Shown piece after piece: positions 7,293 to 11,302 of a stretch of DNA of 11,302 nt (the stretch's first letter is position 1; every line of letters starts with the position of its first letter). This DNA comes from an uncultured Lachnospiraceae bacterium (GTDB lineage: Bacteria; Bacillota; Clostridia; Lachnospirales; Lachnospiraceae), in assembly GCA_910579495.1 (NCBI GenBank), contig CAJTVD010000097.1, positions 1 through 11,302 on the forward strand, read 5' to 3'. The notes beneath the pieces were generated by a model. It did no database searches and was not told the origin of the DNA. It saw only the letters and a list, made by a program, of their open reading frames with translations. The position numbers and the translations under genes are program-made.

Positions 7293-7298
7293 TATAAT
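7293..7298 (+). promoter_or_regulatory. Transposase -10 element
   Basis: A perfect TATAAT lies 29 bases before the GTG at 7327, with AAAGGA at 7318-7323 as the ribosome site. A good -35 is not obvious at 17 bases upstream. The reverse strand of the same AT-rich stretch reads TATTAT, so weak outward transcription toward the kinase is possible. Confidence 0.4.
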
Positions 7299-7326
7299 AA
7301 GTTATCAACAACAATTACAAAGGAAA

Positions 7327-7465
7327 GTGATCCCATACGATAAACTCATTATACAACAAAGAAAACCTGATTGGTAGACTTCATCAGTATTTTTACATTT
7401 ATTTTGAAAAATTCCCTGCCCCTACTGCAGAAACCCTGTTTCTTTTAGTTCTATCCATACTTGCA
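7327..7465 (+). pseudogene. Out-of-frame N-terminal part of the transposase
   Basis: From GTG 7327 the frame reads MIPYDKLIIQQR and then diverges, closing at TAG 7375. From 7361 the transposase frame reads ENLIGRLHQYFYIYF, then EKFPAPTAETLFLL and on into the main frame with no start codon. Adding one AG to AAAGAAAA near 7358-7363 joins them as IIQQRENLIGR. This suggests a 2-bp loss (AGAG to AG) and a non-functional or poorly expressed transposase. The GTG lies only 3 bases from the ribosome site, so the true start is uncertain. Confidence 0.55.
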
Positions 7466-8698
7466 TTGGAATCGGCACATTCCATCCGCTTTCTCTACAG
7501 ACATTTTTTGTCTGGCATTACTGAGAAGTCTCTGAATGCTTTTTATTATGCCTGCTCTTATGCAAAAGTGGATTATTCAGGCTTTATGAACATTACCGCA
7601 TCCATGACGTTAAAACTGATCCCGGAGTCTCTGCGCTCACAGCCTGTTTTTCTGTGTATTGACGATACTATGGTGCCAAAGTTCGGAAAAAAGTTTGACA
7701 ATGTATCACTACTTTTTGACCATGCTGCACACAGCGGCTCCAATTATCTTAACGGCCATTGTTTTGTCAGCCTCATGCTCTGTGTTCCTGTATGGAGAAA
7801 ACAGCGGATTGTTTACCTTGCTGTCCCTTTGGGATACCGCATGTGGAATAAAGAATTATCCAAGCTTAGGCTGGCGGCATCCATGATACGTCAGGTTATG
7901 CCTGTTTTCCTTTCCCAAAAGAATGTAATTGTCCTCTGTGACAGCTGGTATGCAAAAAAAGATTTGGTATGTGTTGTAGATGAATATGCGGATCTTGATA
8001 TCATCTGCAATGCCAGATATGACTCCGTAATTTATGACCTTGCGCCACAGCCTACAGGAAAGAAAGGAAGGCCTGCCAAGCATGGGAACCGTCTTTCTCC
8101 TGATAATGATTTTACTCTGTCCGATGAAAAGGTTGGGGAATATTACATTGGTGCACGCAGGGTTCTTACAAATCTTTTTGGACAGAGGGAAGTCTATGCT
8201 TATGTGACGGCATCAGAAAAGATGAAGGGGTCCCGGCGCCTGTTTTTCAGCACCATTTTCCCGCATCAGCTGCAGATATTTTGTGCGTGGCAGGAGAAGG
8301 CGCCCCTGAACCAGACCAGAAGCAACCGTATGGAGTTTATCCCTATGCTGTGCTATTGTTTTCGCTGGAATATTGAGGTCAGCTATTATGAGCAGAAGAC
8401 ATTCTGGTCATTATGCAGCTATATGGTGCGCAGTCAGAAAGGGATAGAAATGCTGGTCAACCTGATTAATGTCGCATACTGTGCAATGAAGATACTGCCT
8501 TATCAGGAAGAAGAGTTTTCAAAATATCGCGGCGAGAGCGTACAGGAGTTTCGTTTTGCCCTTAGTATGCAGATACGTCAGCAGATATTTTATGCCAATT
8601 TGCTGCGAAATATCGAAACAGGCATAAAATCAAGTGCCTATATAAAAGTCTTACAACGGCTGGTTAAACAGTATTGTGGTTGTTTTAATAAGTTGTAA
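7466..8698 (+). CDS. IS4-like DDE transposase (main frame)
   Basis: A 410-residue open frame, counted from a TTG at 7466 that has no ribosome site; the coding frame really extends back to about 7361 without a start. The DDE catalytic triad is visible: first Asp in FLCIDDTMVPK (about 66), second in VIVLCDSWYAKKD, and Glu in RWNIEVSYYEQKTFW, the IS4-type Y/E...K signature. The region between the second Asp and the Glu is long, as in IS4-like enzymes with a beta-strand insertion. It would cut and join the CACCACTTTACAA ends of its own element. Because the first 40-odd residues are out of phase, this copy may be inactive; the second copy at 11258 could supply enzyme. Confidence 0.88.
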   Translation: MESAHSIRFLYRHFLSGITEKSLNAFYYACSYAKVDYSGFMNITASMTLKLIPESLRSQPVFLCIDDTMVPKFGKKFDNVSLLFDHAAHSGSNYLNGHCFVSLMLCVPVWRKQRIVYLAVPLGYRMWNKELSKLRLAASMIRQVMPVFLSQKNVIVLCDSWYAKKDLVCVVDEYADLDIICNARYDSVIYDLAPQPTGKKGRPAKHGNRLSPDNDFTLSDEKVGEYYIGARRVLTNLFGQREVYAYVTASEKMKGSRRLFFSTIFPHQLQIFCAWQEKAPLNQTRSNRMEFIPMLCYCFRWNIEVSYYEQKTFWSLCSYMVRSQKGIEMLVNLINVAYCAMKILPYQEEEFSKYRGESVQEFRFALSMQIRQQIFYANLLRNIETGIKSSAYIKVLQRLVKQYCGCFNKL

Positions 8699-9394
8699 AG
8701 TGGTGTAACTTTTCACAAACCCCCGATAATTCTGTCTCGCCACCAGCGCCTGTCCTTTTTCCAGATAGATGACTTCTGCATCGTATTTCCTGATATATCC
8801 AAAATTTACAAGAAACGACCTGTGAGTACGATAAAATTCATCCCCTGCTTTTTCTTCCAGCTCTTTCATTTTTCCATAATATTCGATATCCTCATCCATT
8901 GTATGCAGAATTATTTTCCGGTCAAATACCTCTGCGTATACGATATCCTCCAGATGAACCGTGATATGCTCTCCCCCTGCTGTGATTATCAGGCTTGGCA
9001 TTTCCCGTTTCCTTCCAGCGTCCTCCAGTTTCTTTCTGTCCTCATACTGATTTACGGCATTTTGCAGTACTTCTGCAAATTTCCTGTCATCAAAAGGCTT
9101 TACCAGATAATGGAACGCCCCTGCATCGAATGCCTGAAACACAAAATCATCCAAAGCAGTCACAAAAATAAGAATCATTTTTTTGTTTTTTCTGCGCATT
9201 TCCATTGCCGTTTCCATACCGTTCTTTCCTGGCATCTGAATATCAAGCAGCAGGATATCCGGCTCTTGATCTGACAGCAGCAGCTCCTCTCCCGACTGGT
9301 AAAGCGACAGGTCTCCTTTTGGATAGAGTTTCCCTATCTTTTCCGCAAACATATCCCTGATTTCTTTTTCATCGTCACATACTGCTATCCGCAT
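8651..9394 (-). CDS. LytTR-family response regulator with an IS-derived tail
   Basis: A 247-residue regulator. ATG 9394 is chosen because AAAGGAGTGAAAAG precedes it. The receiver domain (1-118) has acidic Asp7-Asp8, phospho-acceptor Asp51 in LLLDIQMPG, Thr79 and Lys99 in VKPF. The LytTR DNA-binding domain (about 135-230) includes VYAEVFDRKIILHT, YRTHRSFLVN and RQNYRGFVKSY. Residue 230 is the last native one: the next codons (TTLQLIKTTTILFNQPL) come from the right end of the IS. Read across the empty site, the native tail would be LRYNQRKGKR and the TAG would touch the kinase ATG. Nearly the whole DNA-binding domain is kept, so it may still bind DNA, but the kinase is no longer co-transcribed in the normal way. 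Confidence 0.9.
   Translation of the reverse strand: MRIAVCDDEKEIRDMFAEKIGKLYPKGDLSLYQSGEELLLSDQEPDILLLDIQMPGKNGMETAMEMRRKNKKMILIFVTALDDFVFQAFDAGAFHYLVKPFDDRKFAEVLQNAVNQYEDRKKLEDAGRKREMPSLIITAGGEHITVHLEDIVYAEVFDRKIILHTMDEDIEYYGKMKELEEKAGDEFYRTHRSFLVNFGYIRKYDAEVIYLEKGQALVARQNYRGFVKSYTTLQLIKTTTILFNQPL
8706..8713. repeat. Target-site duplication, right copy
   Basis: TAACTTTT directly after the right end of the IS, equal to 7235-7242. Confidence 0.85.
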
Positions 9395-9722
9395 CTTTTC
9401 ACTCCTTTTGCATTTCTTCAAGATGATATCGGACTTTTCTGCCTGCTGTGATAATAGGAATAAAGCAGAACGGATATTTTCTGCTGTGAATCATCCTGCA
9501 CTTCCCTTTTTCCTATTACCCCGGTTAAAAATCGGTGTCATATTTTTCACCTTTTATCCGATAGCGACACTCACATGTTACCTCTGACTTTCCTGCTTTG
9601 CAAGTCATTTCCATTATCCGGGCATCCAATAAACATAACCGATATGGGAAAACGGGAACCGCCGTGCAGGCATATGATCCCTGACTTTCCTGCTTTACAA
9701 ACAGTTTCTGAATAGAAAAGAG
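9395..9722 (-). promoter_or_regulatory. Long non-coding leader of the response regulator
   Basis: No supported gene lies in this stretch. It holds a direct repeat, AAAGCAGGAAAGTCAG on the minus strand, at 9584-9599 and 9681-9696 (97 bases apart). Nearer the gene is a nested inverted repeat: outer arms TAATAGGAA (9452-9460) with TTCCTATTA (9510-9518), inner arms AGCAGAA (9464-9470) with TTCTGCT (9479-9485). The structure could be an operator region or a folded 5' leader. No known riboswitch class is recognised, and no convincing sigma-A promoter was fixed. Confidence 0.45.
9584..9696. repeat. Pair of 16-bp direct repeats
   Basis: CTGACTTTCCTGCTTT occurs exactly at 9584-9599 and again at 9681-9696, with the neighbouring bases also similar (C-T/C-TGACT...TTT-G/A-CAA). 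They lie upstream of the LytTR regulator gene. They could be protein-binding sites, though the 97-base spacing is larger than usual for a LytTR pair. Confidence 0.6.
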
Positions 9723-9738
9723 GTTATAGAAATGGCAG

Positions 9739-9775
9739 ACCGACGCATATGGAATAAAACCATAGTGGCGGTCTG
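9739..9775 (-). terminator. Hairpin after the nitroreductase
   Basis: CAGACCG...CGCATATGG pairs with CCATA...GCGGTCTG around an AATAAAA loop, with one or two bulges. It lies about 50 bases after the minus-strand stop of the nitroreductase at 9824. The sequence after the stem is only moderately T-rich (CCATTTCT). The hairpin resembles those at 1017-1053 and 3887-3923. Confidence 0.55.
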
Positions 9776-9823
9776 ATTTGTATGTATTCGGATGTTTCGG
9801 AATTTTATTTCGTTTTATTTTAT

Positions 9824-10120
9824 CTATATCGTTTCATAGGATACCAGTTTCTCCAGCGGAATTCTGGTCTGTGCGTGACGCTCCGGGTCTGAAGCTTCCT
9901 CGTCCGGATACCCGATTGCCAGAATATTAACCGGCTCCAGATAATCAGGCAGCCCAAACTCCCTGCTTTGGACTGCGATCAGGCGGACAGGCTGTAAGTT
10001 AGCCACAGTCGGTGCAGCATGGGCGGCCTCCAGAATCTTTTTCAGCTTTTCCTCCTCCACCAGTTTATCCCTGTAGCTTCGGACGGAATAACGCTTTTTT
10101 GCAATTTCGATAAAATCCAT
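9824..10120 (-). pseudogene. Nitroreductase with an internal deletion
   Basis: A 98-residue frame starting at ATG 10120 after GAGAGGATTTTCTACC. The N-terminal half (MDFIEIAKKRYSVRSYRDKL, then EEEKLKKILEAAHAAPTVANLQPVRLIAVQS) has the FMN-contact RYSVRSY and AAPTVANLQP motifs of the nitroreductase family. The C-terminal part (REFGLPDYLEPVNILAIGYP, then RHAQTRIPLEKLVSYETI) is the family's usual end. Family members are usually about 165-175 residues, so roughly 70 residues between Gln51-Ser52 and Arg53, the dimer core and part of the flavin pocket, are missing in frame. It is therefore probably an inactive remnant although the frame is open. It is divergent from an HxlR regulator, the usual partner of thiol- or quinone-responsive nitroreductases. 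Confidence 0.8.
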
Positions 10121-10266
10121 GGTAGAAAATCCTCTCTTTCTGTTATATACTAAGCATATTGGTTCACTGCTGTCCCTATTTTAACAGGACACAGGAATTC
10201 CGCAAGTACGCACTTTTTGGGCAGATACTTACCAAAAGGGTAGCCATGAAAAATCGGAGGTACATC
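10121..10266. promoter_or_regulatory. Divergent promoter region of nitroreductase and hxlR-type gene
   Basis: A 146-bp gap between two divergent genes, the normal place for an HxlR operator. Visible elements are ATATACTAAGCATAT near 10144-10158, AT-rich and partly palindromic, and TACC-AAAAG-GGTA at 10230-10242 just before the hxlR-type ribosome site, a possible autoregulatory operator. Exact -35/-10 boxes could not be fixed. Confidence 0.4.
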
Positions 10267-10629
10267 ATGGAATATTCAAAAGACCAGTTCAGCTGTCCAG
10301 TAGAAGCCACACTGTTTTTGATTGGCGGGAAATACAAGCCGCTCATCCTCTGGTATCTGATACCAAAACCGCTCCACTATATGGAACTGCAGCGTATGAT
10401 CCCGAAGGCAGCGCCCAAAATGCTGTCACAGCAGCTGCACGCCCTGGAGGAATGCGGGATGCTGCACCGGGAAGTTATCCCGGATAAGCCGCCAGGGACA
10501 CTGTACTCCCTCACCCCATTCGGACGCAGCATCATTCCCGTACTGGATGCCATGTGCGACTGGGGCGCAGGCTTTTTGGACAGGCTGGATATCGAGCCGC
10601 AATGCAGCGCAGAAAACCGTTCCCGCTAA
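10267..10629 (+). CDS. HxlR-family winged-helix regulator
   Basis: A 120-residue protein. ATG 10267 is chosen because CGGAGG lies 6 bases upstream and the HxlR domain starts at once; a longer frame from 10159 has no ribosome site. The domain is complete: CPVEATLFLIGGKYKPLILW (helix 1), LQRMIPKAAPKMLSQQLHAL (recognition helix), then the wing CGMLHREVIPDKPPGTLYSL and the dimer helix PFGRSIIPVLDAMCDWG. Cys10 matches the conserved N-terminal cysteine that B. subtilis YodB and HypR use to sense disulfide or quinone stress. HypR controls a nitroreductase there, which fits the divergent nitroreductase here. The next gene follows after 24 bp. Target and signal here are inferred. Confidence 0.9.
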   Translation: MEYSKDQFSCPVEATLFLIGGKYKPLILWYLIPKPLHYMELQRMIPKAAPKMLSQQLHALEECGMLHREVIPDKPPGTLYSLTPFGRSIIPVLDAMCDWGAGFLDRLDIEPQCSAENRSR

Positions 10630-10653
10630 TTCGATTTTACGGAGGTGTGACTC

Positions 10654-11257
10654 ATGAATTTTTCATTCTTAGAAAGTTTTCACTCAAAATGGCAGGATAT
10701 CCTTGTAATCGGGAAAACTACAGAACGAGACGGCAGAAAATGCCACATTATCGGCATGACCTTATCCGATGAGACAAAGCTTTACATCATAGAGCCATAC
10801 ATGGAATCAAAAAGCCGGAACAGGAAAGGCCCCCGTAACCACAGGAGGCTTTTGAAAGAGGATGAAAACTGCGATTACAGCTATCTGCACTGCAGCGATC
10901 TCTGTCTTGGCAGTGAACATCTCAACATACAGGGCGGCACAGGAAGTCCTATGAATTTTGATGATTATGGAATGTTCCAGCTGTTTTTCGATATGATGAG
11001 TGCGGGCTGGACAGTTCCCGAATGGCTGAAGGATATGGACTGGGACAATTTCATGCTACTGACACTGGACATAGCAGATGTTAAGAAACTGCCCGTCTTT
11101 ACACCTCAAATGCCCATTACGATAACGCACAGGCCAGATTCCATTCAGCACATAATCGAAAAGACTGTTACCCTGAATACCGGGAAATCCCATTCGTTCT
11201 GTTTCCTGGATCGTCATGGAGATGAGGTATTCTGCCATATTAATTCTATTACATTGA
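10654..11257 (+). pseudogene. Unrecognised gene, cut by the second IS copy
   Basis: ATG 10654 follows GGAGGTGTGACTC, 24 bp after the hxlR-type stop, so they share a transcript. The frame is open to the window edge, but only the first 201 codons are native. It starts MNFSFLESFHSKWQDILVIG and has a basic patch (ESKSRNRKGPRNHRR), then an aromatic-acidic stretch (FDDYGMFQLFFDMMSAGWTV) and a likely beta-rich second part (PVFTPQMPITITHRP, FCFLDRHGDEVFCHI). From codon 202 the reading continues into the IS as TPLYNLLKQPQ. If that copy equals the first, a TAG follows within about 20 codons. No signal peptide or membrane segment is seen, and I recognise no family. Confidence 0.75.
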
Positions 11258-11302
11258 CACCACTTTACAACTTATTAAAACAACCACAATACTGTTTAAC
11301 CA
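11258..11302 (-). mobile_element. Right end of a second IS copy (partial)
   Basis: All 45 bases from CACCACTTTACAA to the window edge equal the reverse complement of 8661-8705. The second copy is thus in the opposite orientation, with its transposase on the minus strand beyond the window. Whether it is complete cannot be seen. Confidence 0.93.

Larger units (their letters stand above)
7243..8705 (+). mobile_element. Complete IS4-like insertion sequence, 1463 bp
   Basis: The ends are inverted repeats beginning CACCACTTTACAA on both sides (13 bases perfect, about 22 of 26 including mismatches) and flanked by the 8-bp direct repeat TAACTTTT. The inside carries one transposase frame. The element sits inside the last codons of the LytTR regulator gene, in the opposite orientation to it. 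A second copy of the right end starts at 11258. ISfinder-type naming is not possible without a search; family assignment rests on the transposase motifs and the target length. Confidence 0.92.

Noticed and set aside
8822..9274. Plus-strand 150-residue frame
   Set aside because: It is fully antisense to the LytTR regulator, whose domains are clear, and has no ribosome site.
9395..9823. AgrD-like signal peptide or AgrB gene next to the kinase/regulator pair
   Set aside because: I found no short frame with a ribosome site and a cysteine-containing peptide core, and no AgrB-like membrane protease in the window.
7235..11302. Composite transposon between the two IS copies
   Set aside because: The first copy has its own 8-bp target duplication on both sides, so it inserted alone. 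The segment between the copies continues the native regulator gene.
1..11302. CRISPR arrays, tRNA and rRNA genes
   Set aside because: No regularly spaced repeats, cloverleaf-like segments or rRNA-like stretches were seen on either strand.

Overview
The window looks like a chromosomal accessory region of a Lachnospiraceae-type Clostridia bacterium. The AT-leaning but mixed base use, GGAGG ribosome sites, LytTR/GHKL two-component pair, FlxA-like protein and HxlR-type regulator all fit, but this is inferred from gene style and not from a phylogenetic marker. Almost every native gene from 1 to 10120 lies on the minus strand. Many of the genes are broken.

Layout, left to right. 1-1000: remains of a minus-strand set of small overlapping reading frames of unknown function, including one frame split by a 5-bp tandem duplication. 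1017-2291: an intact AraC-type regulator followed by a small cupin protein with a good terminator. 2379-5596: a minus-strand cluster of four small soluble proteins. In transcription order these are A (5' end frameshifted), B (FlxA-like, intact), C (frameshifted twice) and D (intact). Between B and C lie a 191-bp MITE-like element with 14-bp terminal inverted repeats and TAAAA flanks, a perfect 13-bp hairpin, and the tail of a decayed nitroreductase with its own terminator. 5800-9394: an AgrC-like GHKL histidine kinase and its LytTR response regulator, split by a complete 1463-bp IS4-like element (7243-8705, 8-bp target duplication TAACTTTT). Removing the element restores a regulator stop codon that abuts the kinase ATG. 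9395-9823: a long non-coding leader with direct repeats and an inverted-repeat structure. 9824-10629: a nitroreductase with a large in-frame internal deletion, divergent from an HxlR-family regulator carrying the conserved N-terminal cysteine. 10654-end: an unrecognised gene in the hxlR operon, cut at 11258 by the right end of a second, oppositely oriented copy of the same IS (45 of 45 bases identical).

How it may have worked: the LytTR/GHKL pair probably sensed an extracellular signal and may once have controlled the downstream A-D cluster, whose members B and D share an N-terminal M-x-(I/V)-N-G-I pattern (A is a partial match). The HxlR regulator probably controlled the divergent nitroreductase. 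The main message is an active or recently active IS, several indels of short tandem units (1, 2, 4, 4, 5 and 5 bp), and duplicated and deleted nitroreductase copies. This is either a decaying region or one that switches by slipped-strand changes. No rRNA, tRNA, CRISPR array or phage structural gene was seen.
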